Under the pieces are notes generated by a model. That model was not told the origin of the DNA, did not search any database, and worked only from the letters and a program-made list of their open reading frames with translations. A stretch of 64,000 nt of DNA from Oegoconia quadripuncta (lineage: Eukaryota; Arthropoda; Insecta; Lepidoptera; Autostichidae). This document shows, piece by piece, positions 1 to 12,139 of this stretch. Location: the NCBI GenBank assembly GCA_949316235.1, contig OX438753.1:20454801-20518800 (forward strand), in the 5' to 3' direction. Each line of letters begins with the position of its first letter. Position 1 is the stretch's first letter. A program made the translations under genes and the position numbers.

Positions 1-274
1 TTTTTTTTATGCACAACGGGTTATTACTTGACCTCAATCATACCTGATGTTAAAGTGAAGATGAGGTAGAAGGTGAAAGCGTACTGACCCAGAAACTCCA
101 ACACATTTTGGGGACTCGCTATCTTATCTCTGACAACCGGAACACAACAATGTTATTATCATTGTTGCTTGGCGGCAGATTTAGACGGACATTTAAAAGG
201 CCCTACCACCAACCAAACCGAGTACTTAAACATGTACCCCGCTGGGGATCGAACGTGCGACCACGGAGGCGGTT
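1..274 (-). repeat. tRNA-derived SINE, family A (copy 1)
   Basis: Minus-strand copy. Read in its own sense it has a tRNA-like head with B box GGTTCGATCC-type sequence (here mutated), a body with the phrase TACCACCATCTTATC, and a 3' poly(A) seen here as the leading T run. The same body recurs about ten times in this window in both orientations. This copy has internal deletions. The left end lies at the window edge. Confidence 0.8.
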
Positions 275-488
275 TATAATTAGATATATGTATACATAAT
301 TCAACCATGTAACGCCATATAACTATTTGTAACTTTTGCATAAATGATTTTGTATAGTAAGCAAAGCAACCAAGTGCAAGTGTGCCATGATATTATATCA
401 TCAGTAATTAATTAGTGGAAACAATATTAGCTGTGTGTTTTCCAGAAATAAATAAAATAAAAATACTTCTAGACCCGTTTTGTCCTGG

Positions 489-870
489 ATGTCATCATCA
501 TCACCTACAATATGTCCACTGTTGAACATATTAAGCCTCGCTCAAAGATTTCTATAGCTACCGGTTGGAAGCGGCCTGCACCCACCGACTTCCCAGGCCC
601 TTTACCTGCCACCACTCTAGAACTTTCATTCCTCGCCATCAGTCTTGCGCATCATGTGCTATGTCCACTGCCATTTCAACTTACTAATTCGCTGTGCTAT
701 GTCGGTGACTTTCGTTTTTCTACGAATTTCTTCACTGCACTAAGAGCATGAAAGGCGCGATGTCCTGCTCATTCGTTTGGACGAAATGTACAACTATCCC
801 ATTCTCACGTCGTGCGTAACAAACGATGTCATGCTACGGGGGCTGGTTCGTCGTAGTGAAACACCTAAAT
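489..870 (-). repeat. RTE-type non-LTR LINE 3'-end fragment
   Basis: Antisense remnant of the C-terminal coding end of an RTE-like LINE. On the minus strand the end matches the repeat tails at about 45255-45450 and 47450-47620, which share a CAGCAGTGGACAT-type terminus. Frames are broken by stops and indels. The RTE assignment comes from familiarity with such tails in lepidopteran genomes, not from a search. Confidence 0.55.
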
Positions 871-916
871 ATTTTTACTCGTAATTACAATCTGCTGAGA
901 TCGCACGCTTCATCTT

Positions 917-1190
917 GGTTGTGGTTGGTTGGTGTAGTGGATAGTGATCCTGTCAGCGAAACCAACGGTTGTGGGTTCGAATCCCGCAAGGGGTAAATGT
1001 TTGTGTGATGAATACGAACATTTATTCCCGAGTCATGGATGTTTATATAAACACTTATGTATGTTTATCCGTTATCTAGTATCCATAGCACAAGCTTTGC
1101 TTAGTTTGGGGCTAGATGATTGGTGTAAGTGTCCGAAATATTTATTATTTACTTATTATTATTTATTTATAATCGTGATTTGACATGGAC
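917..1190 (+). repeat. tRNA-derived SINE, family B (copy 1)
   Basis: Head with a GTGTAGTGG A-box-like stretch and GGTTCGAATCCC B box, then a body ending GATGATTGGTGTAAGTG and an AT-rich tail. It is bracketed by a 27-bp perfect direct repeat (890-916 and 1217-1243), unusually long for a SINE target-site duplication. Related copies lie at 16273, 49331, 50404 and 43931. Confidence 0.7.
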
Positions 1191-1243
1191 TGGGTGAGAA
1201 CTAAGTTTGTACTAGCATCTGCTGAGATCGCACGCTTCATCTT

Positions 1244-2771
1244 CGACCACATCGTCACTTGAGATTATGGTCAAACGTGTGTCCAGACAAACATAAAAAA
1301 CTATCGCACTCTGATTTGGTAGAGGTAAAACAATACTGGACATCCTCAACAATCATTAACACTGCAAATCACTCTCGTGTTACACTCATTTAAACATAAA
1401 CATGATATTTTGCTAAAGAATCGGATTTCAATGAAGGTTCAAATCCTGAATATAGTTTTGGGTTGACTCGAATACATGTTCCAAGAGTAATTAGTGCGCG
1501 GCACTGTTAATCAGAGCTCGGCTGCTCCATCAATAAGTTATGATGGATAGGATACCAGCGATTTGGACCACCCTCTGCTGTGCCCATCCATAACCCGGTG
1601 GCTACATAGTCTCTGGAAATTACTCATAATAATGCCATTCAACTGATGCAGTATATTCGCTGACATTTATTACTGTTATTAACTTTGTAATCATTTGGAT
1701 GAAGTTTTATATTGCGAGTGAGTGAGAACTAGTGTTGGTTCAACTATATCCGTATACACAGGGTGGAAACGATAAGTAATCTCATTTGGTATATTAGGTC
1801 CTTACCTATGAAATTGACGTTTTGTATGAAGAATTTCATTAAGACTGTTTTCTCCATACAAACATTTTTGATTTTTTTTTGGGAACGGCAAATCCAAATT
1901 TAGCTAAACTTTGTGTGTATTATCGGATAACATTAAGTTCAGTATAGGCAGCGTTAATTTTTAAAAGTAACCGCTTTATAAAAGTTTCAGCGAATCTAAG
2001 AAATTATTATTTTTATTTATTATTTATTATCCCAGAAATTTAAAAAATGTTTCATGTGAAACCATGAAATAATATTCCATTTTCCAAATAAAAAACAAAT
2101 TTGGATATAGCTTAGAAAATCGCAGCTTATAGCATCTTATAAGTCAAACAATAAGAACCCATTTCTAGATATATCGTCTACGTCAACGCCTTAACGTAAG
2201 TAAGACTTTTGTAAGGAAACGGGCTATGCCATTTAATCCATAGTTTCGGTCTACTCCTATTTATACATCTGTGGGAATAAGTGGAAATGTAGCTAAAAGG
2301 AATACGCAAATAAAGCCTATTGTACATACACGTCTTCTTTAGTCGGAACACAGATTATATTTACGTCCATATTTTCTGTGCTTTTACCTCCGTAAATAGG
2401 ATCCTCCGTGTTCGCATTCTAAAAATGCAAATCTCATAGCAAAGCCATCCCCTTTACATTTTTGATGTAAACGAAGTGAAAACTACAAGATTATTCTTCG
2501 TCTCCGAGGTTCAATAAGGCGAAATCCGAGATAGCGTTTATGGACCTGAGGTGCGGGCTTTGTTTACACTTCGAAATTGCACTTTGCACCGTGGTAACGT
2601 CTACCCCACGTGTCAACACTGGGGCGTATTCAAACAATGTAACAGCCAAAAATGTGATATCTCCGCCACCGGCAAATTCTGGATAACTTACTCGTTTAAA
2701 AGTTTCAATTGCATTTCAATTTGGTATGGTGTTGTATTTTGTATTAGTATTTTGAATGAATGAATATTTGA
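1244..2771. other. Gene-free stretch
   Basis: No coding signal, RNA gene or clear repeat is recognised here. It is AT-rich with scattered stops in all frames. Confidence 0.5.
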
Positions 2772-3425
2772 ATGCTATATAAATCAGTAACTTCAAAGTC
2801 AAAACCAGCACATAGTCCCATAAATATTCACAACAAGACAATAGAACAGATCAACTCGTTTAAATATCTAGGAAGTTTGATCACAAGTGACTCGAGGTGT
2901 ACTCCAGACATAGTCATAAGGATAGCGATGGCAAAAAGAGCTTTTAATAACAAAAAACATCTATTTAAAGCCAAAATAAGCAAAAAAGCTAGAAAGCGGC
3001 TGATAAAATGCTATGTATGGAGTATAGCTTTATACGGCTGTGAGACATGGACTTTAACACAAAGGGATAGGGAAAGGTTAGAGGCATTCGAGATGTGGTG
3101 CTGGAGACGAATGGAGGGAATAAGCTGGACCGAGAAGAGAACAAATGAAGAGGTGTTAGTGATGGTAAAGGAGAAGAGATGCCTGTTAGCCACAGTTGAG
3201 AACCGAAGAGGAAAGATGATAGGTCACTTGTTACGACACGATATTTTTTTGAAGAACATAATTGAGGGAAAGATTGAAGGAAAGAGAGGAAGGGGAAGAC
3301 CTAGGCGTAATTACTTTGACCAAGTGAAAGAGAAGGTGAATGTCGTGTCGTACCAAGAGGTTAAAACGAGGGCGGAAAGTAGAGAGACATGGTCGTTACT
3401 CCACCGACAAGAGCATAGCTCTTAA
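2772..3425 (+). pseudogene. RTE-like LINE reverse-transcriptase C-terminal fragment
   Basis: A 217-aa open frame encodes the end of an RTE-clade-like polyprotein. It has the post-catalytic block with FKYLGSLITSD, then YGCETWTL and a basic RGRGRPRRNY tail, typical of endonuclease-reverse transcriptase relics in insect genomes. The endonuclease and the reverse transcriptase catalytic YADD box are absent, so this is a 5'-truncated copy, as target-primed reverse transcription commonly leaves. The first ATG is only the first methionine in the retained frame. It is not a host gene. Confidence 0.8.
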
Positions 3426-3462
3426 ATTGAAGAAGATATAAATCAGATGCGATTATTAGCGA

Positions 3463-3560
3463 AGCAGTAGTAGTGTCGTACCAACAGGGTAAAACGAGGG
3501 CGGAAAGTAGAGAGACGTGGTCATTACTCCACCGACAAGAGCATCGCTCTTAAATTGAAG
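3463..3560 (+). repeat. Tandem partial duplication of the LINE 3' end
   Basis: The last ~85 bp of the preceding LINE (from GTCGTACCAA to GCTCTTAAATTGAAG) is repeated about 120 bp downstream with a few substitutions, including the stop codon. Confidence 0.75.
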
Positions 3561-3644
3561 GGAGTAGTTGGCATGCAAATATTGCGTCTAATCACAATTA
3601 TATCATATAATTAATCATTGAATCATTTGAATTAATATTCATCA

Positions 3645-3700
3645 TCATCTTCTTGCCCTGGCCCCAATTTATTTGGGGTCGACGCAGTAGGTATCTTTAA
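3645..3700 (-). repeat. LINE terminal fragment
   Basis: This short fragment reads, on the minus strand, as the ACCCCAAATAAATTGGGG...CAAGAAGATGATGA tail also found at the 3' ends of the LINE relics at 7420-7460 and 62955-63005. Confidence 0.55.
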
Positions 3701-3770
3701 AGAAATAAATTATTTGATTTATTCTATTTGTCGATTTCCATTTATATAATTCCAAAGTATTGTACACTGG

Positions 3771-4100
3771 TGGCTCCGTGGCTCAATGTAAACAACATTG
3801 GGTTTACGATTCGGAGGTCGCAGGTTCGATCCTCAGCGGGGTACATGTTTAAGTACTCGGTTTGGTTGGTGGTAGAGCATTTAAAATATGCGCCTGGCTA
3901 GCTACCACCATCTTATCTAAATCTGCCGCCAAGCAGCAATGTTAATAGCATTGTTGTGTTCCGGTTGTCAGAGATAAGATAGCTACTCCTCGCAAATGTG
4001 TAGGGGTTTCCGGGTCAGTACGCTTCCACCTTCGACCTCATCTTCACTTAACATCAGGCGTGTTTGAGGTCAAGTACCAACCCGTTGTGCATAAAAAAAA
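3771..4100 (+). repeat. tRNA-derived SINE, family A (copy 2, near full length)
   Basis: The best complete plus-strand copy. It has a tRNA-like head (TGGCTCAATGT as A box, GGTTCGATCC as B box), then TTTGGTTGGTGGTAG, GCTAGCTACCACCATC, an internal short inverted repeat around AGCAATG/CATTGTTG, and the body ending in CCGTTGTGCATAAAAAAAA. Confidence 0.85.
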
Positions 4101-5000
4101 CTACATTATGTTGGCGGTGAATTTTAATTAACGTTTCACCACAATCCTGCGATTTTGCTTACAATAATAGTTCTTAAAATGATATGCAATAAATACTTTG
4201 AGTTTGAGTTTAAAATAAATTCATATATCACCCGATATTAACTATCTGTTACTTATAGGACTTGAATTCACGTGGTATGATATGTTAACTCACGGCTTGT
4301 TAACTGTTCCCCTTCCTTCCCCTCCCCTGTGTAACCTTCCCTTGTTTCATTTGAAAATTTAAGCTGTCAAACAACAGGGTGTTGTCTGCCAGCTACGTGG
4401 AAGCCCCGTTTAAAATTTCACGTCCCCGCGCCCTCCCCTGTTTAGAGTCCTACAGGCTGTGTCAACAATGCCTTAGCTGCACTCTGCATCACCTAGTTAC
4501 GTGTCAAACATTGTTTAGCAGTTGTTTTGTTTGTGTTCTGCGGTTGGTGTGTTCGCTGTAATCACTAGTACATCGTACGGCGACTAGAACTTTTGGCACA
4601 AAGCTTAAAGAAGATACGCTATGTGTATATTTAGTTGACTGTACAGCGCTTTGACATGTGACGATGATACTATGTTTGAGGGATAATGGTTTTAAACAAT
4701 ACCAATTCGGGCTTATTATGTGACAGTTGTTCATTATTCATCACGGTCTCAGTCGTAAGCCATGGATGAGAAACGTGATCTCATGCTTGTATTTATACCT
4801 TCTCAAGGTACCGATTATTGAGATCTCAATGCATAAGTAATAGACATTTGGAATACCAATGTACACAAGAGAATTAAAAGTTTTTTCAAAAGATCGCATA
4901 TTATTAGTTTCTATAGCTATTGAATATAAGATTCCATAAAACAATTTTTGTATGTTCAGAGTTGAATTATAAAGGTTTGCCTTTCAAAGGAATACAAAAC
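4101..5000. other. Gene-free stretch
   Basis: AT-rich sequence with no coding region or repeat I can name. A few short open frames occur by chance and lack any family motif. Confidence 0.5.
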
Positions 5001-5293
5001 CGCCTCCGTGGCTCAATGTAAACAACATTGGGTTTACGATTCGGAAGTCGCGGGTTCGATCCCCAGCGGGGTACATATTTAGTACTCGGTTTGGTTGGTG
5101 GTAGGGCATATTAAATGTCCGCCTGGCTAGCTACCACCATCTTATCTAAATCTGCCGCCAAGCAGCAATGTTAATAGCATTGTTGTGTTCAGGTTGTCAG
5201 AGATAAGATAGCCAGTCCCCCAAATGTGTTCATCTTCACTTAACATCAGGTGTGATTGAGGTCAAATACGAACCCGTCGTGAATAAAAAAAAA
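5001..5293 (+). repeat. tRNA-derived SINE, family A (copy 3)
   Basis: Complete head with intact B box GGTTCGATCCCC. It has lost the ~40-bp segment GGGTTTCCGGGTC...CCTTCGGCC near the 3' end and ends in a run of A. Confidence 0.85.
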
Positions 5294-5372
5294 CCTATTT
5301 AAAAATGCAACGTCCCCAGAGTGTCATAGGATATATTTCATAATATACAATCCTCCTTCCTGAATAGACTTT

Positions 5373-5570
5373 TACCACCATCTTATCCAAATCTGCCGCC
5401 AAACAGCAATGTTAAAGCATTGTTGTGTTCTGGTCGGCAGAGATAAGATAGCCAGTCCCCCAAATAAGATGGGGTTTCCGGGTCACTACGCTTCCACCTT
5501 CGGCCTGATCTTCACTTAACATCAGGTGTGATTGAGGTCAAGTGCTAACCCGTTATGCATAAAAAGAAAA
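5373..5570 (+). repeat. tRNA-derived SINE, family A (copy 4, 5' truncated)
   Basis: Begins inside the body at ACCACCATCTTATCC and runs to the terminal CGTTATGCATAAAAAG. The tRNA-like head is missing. Confidence 0.8.
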
Positions 5571-6979
5571 CATAAAATTGTAACTCATGTTCTCAATTTT
5601 AGTTCAGCAATCACAATGTAACGTAAGCAAACTTAAACGCGGGGTGGGTGCGGTTTTTGAACGATCGTCGCTACGGTTTCGGTTGTCACTATCTGTCACC
5701 ACAATTAGGGGTAACCTCTAGTATTAATTACATTGTCTAATGGAGCGAGCGGCGTTTGGCCCGTGACGCGGCTCAGTGTGTACACACCCTAATTGTGATG
5801 GGTCACCTACTCCTGAAACTATATGTTACCTTTGTTGTGCGCGGTGTTTTTATTGGGTGTCTATTGTTATTATATCGAAACTTTTTATATAGAATTTCAT
5901 GTGACCGAAAACTATTCCTCGAATGTCTTACATATAATTTTATGTTTAACATATTTTTTTTTTAATAATCGAACAACGGTTCATCGAATTTGTTTCAAAT
6001 AATAGCATAATTGTTCATCGAATTAACCTTTCATAGAATATTTAGCTACCACCATCTTATCTAAATCTGTTACGAGTGGCGTGCCTAGAGTCTCAAAATA
6101 GGGCAAGCCCGACAATGTTCACAGCAAGTGAAATACGCACTACGTTTCACTTTGAAAAGTGCTAATGCTTAAATCATAGATTTCCAATGCCAATAAATAG
6201 TTAATATTGATCGAGTATTTAGTAAGGCAAGCCGGGCTTTTGGGCTTATATAAAGGTACCTATAATGCTACGAGCCCGCAGCGCTTTAGCCTCCCGCTAC
6301 GTCTTTGGAGTAACTCGCTCGCCTTCGCAGCTTCGGCTTCATGGACAACGCTTCGCCTCTCCGACTACGCTCGTCCGCTTGCTCCTCACCGCGTGAGGGC
6401 TAGTTCCGCTCCCCCTCCAGGCGCCCGATTCACAAAAAACACACTAGGGCTAGAGCAGACAAAACCAAGGGTTCCCCGATTCGGTTCCGTGAAATCTTTT
6501 AATGAAAGACGCTTCGATGAAACAAGATATCGATGTACAAATAAAATAGTGAAATAATTGATATTTCTGTAAAAGATTATGCGAGCAAATGTGTGAGCGA
6601 TGTAATGAAGTTCGACGAATGTTTTCTAAATGATTATGAAATTCTACGAATTGTGTTATGGGAAATGATTTTCGCTAAAATAATGGATTCCCGTTTTTGT
6701 TACCATTTCAATTTTCCAACTGAAAATACAATGAAAATATGAATGTCGAATATTTGAATTTGTATTTTATAAACAGCAGACAGAAGGAATTAATGAAAGT
6801 GCAATAAGTTGATGCCGATTGAAGATTTCGCGAATGGCTTTCAGCTTGCTCTCCAATCGGGACTGGATTAAAATGTGCAATATTAAAATTGTTTGGTTCA
6901 CTAAAAGCTTGCTCTTTTATTAGTGCTTGTTTTCGTTAAATGGAACGTTAAAGGGAATGCGTAGTGGCTCTATTGGGTC
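5571..6979. other. Gene-free stretch with repeat scraps
   Basis: Contains a 28-bp family-A SINE scrap (6042-6069). Next to it is GTGGCGTGC at 6076-6084, which resembles the terminus of the hAT-like element at 51751 but has no matching right end. A GC-rich patch lies at 6265-6430. A 116-aa open frame over the patch has no family motif and I do not call it a gene. Confidence 0.4.
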
Positions 6980-7460
6980 ATGTGTTTTAAAAGAATTATG
7001 CTATTGCGGTTCTCGTTAAGGCTTTATATATCCGTAATAAGAGCTGTCGTAATGTATGGATCGGAGTATTGGGCCATGAAGAACACGGATAAAAGAAAGT
7101 TGCATGCAGCAGAGATGAGAATGTTGAGATGGATGAGTGGAGTGACGAGGATGGATAAAATAAGGAATGAGTATGTACGAGGGAGTTTAAAAGTGGCACC
7201 CGTGACAGATAAGTTAAAATCGTTTGGCTTGGTATGGACATGTTATGAGGATGGATGAAACGCATGTTACTAAGAGATGGATGAATATGAATGTCGATGG
7301 TTGGAAAGGAAGAGGAAGACTACGGAAAAGATAGATGGATTGTGTGAGGGGTGATGAGAAGGAAAAGGGCGTGAAGTAACGGGTGATAGAGGAGATTGGA
7401 AGAAAAAGACGTACTGCGCCGACCACAAATAAATTGGGACAAGGGCAAGGAGATGATGAT
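6980..7460 (+). pseudogene. RTE-like LINE C-terminal relic
   Basis: Across two frames the sequence reads VVMYGSEYWAM, EMRMLRWMSGVTRMDKIRNE and VRGSLKVAPVTDKL, then VDGWKGRGR and RWMDCV-like blocks. It ends in the shared tail with AATAAATTGGGACAAGG. This is the thumb and tail region of an RTE-type LINE, a different lineage from the copy at 2772. A closer relative sits at 62470-63010. Frameshifts make it non-functional. Confidence 0.75.
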
Positions 7461-10402
7461 AAGGGTAAACCATATACATAGTACTATTATATATTCTGTG
7501 ACCATAGTAACCAGTTTTCAAACAAATCTACCATAAGCTATGCAATGTTTTCTGTATGTTAGTAATAGAAATTAAAGATGGTATTACAATTGGGGCGGGT
7601 ATAATTTAATTATATAACCAGCAACATTATCCAAAAATTACTAACATTTAGTGGCACTCAGAAAACGGTCAAAATGTGGTGAAAGTGTATAAGTAACAAG
7701 TAGATACCCATGCACATCAGAATTATTGTGTTATCGACCAATACTATTAATATATTGGTACTTTAGCAATGGCGGATCCAGCCTTCACGACGGGGAGGGT
7801 CACATACTCTGAGGTTAGGCCTGGACACAAACCTTAGGTATCTACTACAAAAACCTTAAACAAACCTACAAAACGTATTACATTAGTGTGGTTCTAGACG
7901 GCCGAGTAACAATTTAATACTCTTATACATTTTAAAATCAGCATTGTTGTGTTATTTAAAAATCTAACTTCAATCCTCTTCAGTACCAGAAAGTGTGAGA
8001 AGAATTTACAAAGCGATCTCTTCTCGTGACTAATGGAGCGGGTGTATTCCCATGCCCCTAACCCTCGCGCAACAACGTTGCATTTGTCAATTAGACTCTG
8101 TTTACCGAAGCGTGTGATCAATTAAGAGTTCCTGTTGAATAGGGAGAAAATGTGGAGCAAGCACAAAAAAATTTACTTTGTATTATGCACATTTCCTTAC
8201 GAAATGTAAAGTCACTTATCGTGAAATAGAATTATGCTCATCTCTGACTCTGGACCTTAAACCTTAGAGATAAACACCAAAAGAGTTTGATGATAGCAAA
8301 GATGAAAAATTGTCGATGCATTGGGCTAGTATCAGTAGTCCGATTGAGTAGACCGATGATCGAACTATGTACTGAGACTTATTTATTAATTTTTCCTTAT
8401 TCACAAATACATATAGGTAGTAGTAGGTTAATCCCACAAAACCAAATTGATCGGTTTTGTCTGTGTGAGTATATCTGTTTCGGTTACAATGCATTATACA
8501 AATATCAGTACAACAGTTGAAACAGTTATTTTGCTTTATATTATTCGATGAGAATTATAGTCGATGTGGAAGATCATGACAACCTGTGTTCAACTTACCA
8601 AAAGCAGACAAAAGTTTCATTGAAAAAACTGCAAGTATTATGCATGCACGTAGAGTTGGAATGGATAAAGACTCGCAAAAACCACCCAGCATAGGTCACC
8701 TCGGGACGCAAACTGAGGGCCGCAGCTGGAATGTTTTCGTTACAATATCTCCGTCACCTACCGACAAAAACTAAATGCATTCCACCGCTGCTCGTAATCC
8801 TTGCACCGGCAGAACCACTCCCGTCTATATGCGGCTCTTATAAATATTAAACGTAGACGCTTGGGACCCCCAACGAAAACGTTTATCTGCTGGAAAAACC
8901 GTCCGAATTAGCAACGGGGGGTGGATTAAGGCGGACCGCACTTAATCCTTCACTAAGAAGGCTTTGCTTAAACGAGTTCTAACGAGCTAAAGATAAAACA
9001 ATTACCGGCGACGTTATTAAGAGATACGGAGGACACTTGTTACGTCTTACGCGGGACTAGCGGCCGTCCCGTCGCTCGAGCTTTGATTTTTACCCGATTA
9101 CGGCGAAGCCAAGAGGGTGGTGTGTTTCGCGCGTATTGCAAAAACGTTACTCACATTAATTTAAGACAGAAAGCACGATACGGTTTTCTGTACAGCTCTT
9201 ACTGGGCATCCTGCTGTAAGAATATTTTTATTTTCAAAGGAATTCCAATAAATTTATAAGATTTGTACAACGGATGTTATTAAATAAACAATTTTTAATT
9301 TTGTTTCCAACTAATGCTTAATCAATGTATTGCTTTCATATTAATTTTGAGGGTCTTTTTTTCATAAATATGACTATAGCTTTTTATTATGGAGCCAACT
9401 TTAAAGTTATTCCAAGAAAGCTTTTATTTTATATTTATTATTATTTAACTGATAATATGTATTTTTTTACCAACTTTTTAGGGACCTGAGTGTTCCAATA
9501 ATGTTCCATCTTCAAATAATTCTATCACTATTCAAAATACGTAACCTCTAGAATCTTTTGACGGTTATCACCATCGCAGAGATAAGCTATAACTATAACT
9601 ATGATTTTGACAAATTAGATATCAACACGATTCATCTTTTTACAGACTGTAAAAAGTAACCGTGCCGTAACCGTACAGATGTAACGGCTGCGATTACGTA
9701 CGAAATCAGAACCTTCACTTATTGAAGTCCGTTAAAAATTAGGAGCATTAAAAATAATTGTTACTACCTATATTCTTAGGTCGTGCTCCTATCAAATTAA
9801 CGGTTGTCAATTCAGAAAAATCTACTTTTTATTTATATTTCTTCAAAATTCAAAATAATTTCTTAATTACTATACTTACACTATGTACTTAAATTATTTA
9901 CTGATGAAGACTTACACAACACTATTATAATAATAATTTATAATAATAATAAGTTTTCGTTACAAGCGTGGGATCCCTTACTGTGCAGGCACATACGATT
10001 GCCGCCATATTATTATCCTATTTTAATTTTTTTTTTATATTCGTCTAGACTAAGAAGTGATATACCTAGTTGTGTGTAGGGGATAAAATGAATGGATAAC
10101 TGTTTATAAGCTTTATAATAAAAAATAAAAAAAAAATAGAAGTCACTATGTCATGCATGAGTGTCCGATGATGACATAGGTACGGTGTTCGGATAAACCT
10201 GTATAGGTTTTTGTGACACCTGTAAGTATATCTTTGTAACATTTTCGCACAAACCAAAGCATAAAAACACTCGTATTAAAATGCCACTAGGGTTGCCCAT
10301 CCAAGGACAGCACTGGACGTTACACACAGTGACGAGTGATTTGTACTTCCACAGCTTAATCAGACCAGTAACTTAAAAATAAACTGACAAAGTATCCCAA
10401 AA
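7461..10402. other. Gene-free stretch; includes a compositionally distinct block
   Basis: No exon, RNA gene or clear transposon is seen. At about 8680-9140 the base composition is more balanced than its surroundings and there are homeodomain-type sites (GGATTA at about 8933, TAATCC at about 8943), without coding potential. The rest is AT-rich. It may be heph upstream intron or intergenic, which cannot be decided here. Confidence 0.35.
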
Positions 10403-10440
10403 ACTGACCGCGCTAGACATTGCTTAACTTCGCTAATCGA
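10403..10440 (-). repeat. 5S-rRNA-like dispersed fragment (copy 1)
   Basis: CTGACCGCGCTAGACATTGC followed by TTAACTTCG matches the reverse complement of the conserved middle of eukaryotic 5S rRNA. A possible continuation of the same 5S stretch, GCCCATCCAAGGAC, lies about 90 bp upstream. It is not a 5S gene: the box A region and both ends are missing. Better copies occur at 52451 and 61203. Confidence 0.5.
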
Positions 10441-11561
10441 AAACGCCTAGCGAATGCGACTGCACGTGTGCTATTTATTGCAACTTCAATAAGATCTTGT
10501 AACGAGGTGGTGAGGTCTTGTAAGGAGGTTCTAAATTCTGTCTTCTTTTCGGTAATCTCTTTGGCGTTTTCTTTTTTTGGAACATTATTCAAAATTCTGA
10601 ATTCTAAATTATTTTCAAAAGCTAGTCAGTCTGGGCGCAACTTGCGAACGGAAGCCATTCTTTCTTTTATTCTTTTAAATTATTATTACATCATTTATAA
10701 GTTTTTCAAGTGCCTATCCCTTCTTCCTGACCTTCTCCTTCACCGTTCATCAGTGGCTTCAGTCCTGGTAGGGGCCGGAAACCTACGACCCTAAACCTCA
10801 TCCTCTCTCTACGGCGCCCAATACCTACATAATACCTCCAGCAGCTGAGCGCTCGCAGTACCGCGACAATCTTTACCAATAGAGTCACAGCCGTACCTTT
10901 TTTATAAGTCAAATTTCGCCTCTAGCCCAATAAATTCCAAAGAAGACGATTCGGGGGCAACATGGCCCGCTTTCCCTATTACGCAGTAAAAGATCCCAAT
11001 ATCAAATCAGGCGTGGCGTTTGTCGTTTTATCACCTTGTCACTCCTCCTAATATTTTTTTTACCTCAATTACGACTCCCTCCGCGAGCGCAAATAACCGT
11101 TTCAGAAAATTAAAATGAAATTCTCCGCGAATATTGATACTGAGACAGAAGTGAATCCGGCTCGGGGCAATATAGGAACGTATACAGGTTGGATATTGAA
11201 AACGGGCCAGGGGGGGAGCACACCGGCTCTTGCAGGTGTCGAATACAATCCTTATAGAATACCTTTTTTTATTGACCCAACTAAATGTCATAAGTTCGAC
11301 TAATATAAACTATGACGACCAAAGTGACCAAAGATTATTTAAAATAAATCAATAAATCTCTGTATTTCATGTAAATCTGAAATCTGCACTTTAACAATGA
11401 AGTTTTGCCAACTACTAGTGTTCACTGTGTAGACAATTTCTTCCCTATTTATTTACCCATAGTATACAGTGTAAATTTAAGTACTTTGAAACCTAAAACT
11501 AATCTGGGTATAATGAAATGTACTCAAGTAACACTTATGCGTTTAAGGCTTAAATTACTTC
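10441..11561. other. Gene-free stretch
   Basis: No repeat or coding region recognised. A 124-aa open frame at 10420-10794 is low-complexity in character and carries no motif. Confidence 0.4.
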
Positions 11562-11642
11562 AATGTATACATTCCACTGTAAAGCTTAGCTTAATTTGGG
11601 ACTAGATAATTGGTGTGTGAGTGCCCGAAATATTTTTAATCA
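11562..11642 (+). repeat. SINE family B 3'-end fragment
   Basis: Matches the terminal part of the SINE at 917: AAGCTTAGCTTAATTTGGGA, then CTAGATAATTGGTGTG and CCGAAATATT. The head is missing. Confidence 0.55.
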
Positions 11643-11827
11643 CTTTGTCGAAAAAATATTGAAGATCTATTTAACGATACCCTAGGGTAAATGTATAAGA
11701 TAATCACCTCCACCTCACCTATAGTGATACGAAAAAAATTGCTGTGGTATACAGACAGACGTGGCAAAACTAGAAGAGTTCTCTGCTTAATCGTACAATG
11801 CAGTTGTATACAAATTGATTGAAGTTA

Positions 11828-12139
11828 GTTTTTTTTTTATGCACAACGCGTTAGCACTTGACCTCAATCTCACCTGATGTTAAGTGAAGATGAGGCCGAA
11901 GGTGGAAGCGTACTGACCCGGAAACCCAAATATTTGGGGAACTGGCTATCTTATCTCTGACAACCGGAACACAGCAATGCTATTAACATTGCGGCTTGGC
12001 GGCAGATTTGGATAAGATGGTGGTAGCTAGCCAGGCGGACATTTAAAATGCCCTACCACCAACCAAACCGAGTACTTAAACATGTATCCCACTGGGGATC
12101 GAACCCGCGACCTCTGAATCGTAAACCCAATGTTGTTTA
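11828..12139 (-). repeat. tRNA-derived SINE, family A (copy 5)
   Basis: Minus-strand copy starting with the T run (poly(A) in sense) and running through the body to the B box. It stops at CCCAATGTTGTTTA, so the outermost ~20 bp of the tRNA-like head are gone. Confidence 0.85.

Noticed and set aside
3771..3845. tRNA gene call from A/B-box-like heads of the SINEs
   Set aside because: Stems do not form a full cloverleaf as I read them, and each head is fused to the SINE body.
6207..6557. 116-aa open frame over a GC-rich patch
   Set aside because: No domain, no splice context, and it overlaps repeat-like DNA.
7758..7800. Transposon terminus suggested by ATGGCGGATCCAGCC
   Set aside because: The phrase resembles ends of some DNA transposons, but no partner terminus or target duplication was found.
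10420..10794. 124-aa open frame beginning in a 5S-like fragment
   Set aside because: Starts within a repeat and has no recognisable family.
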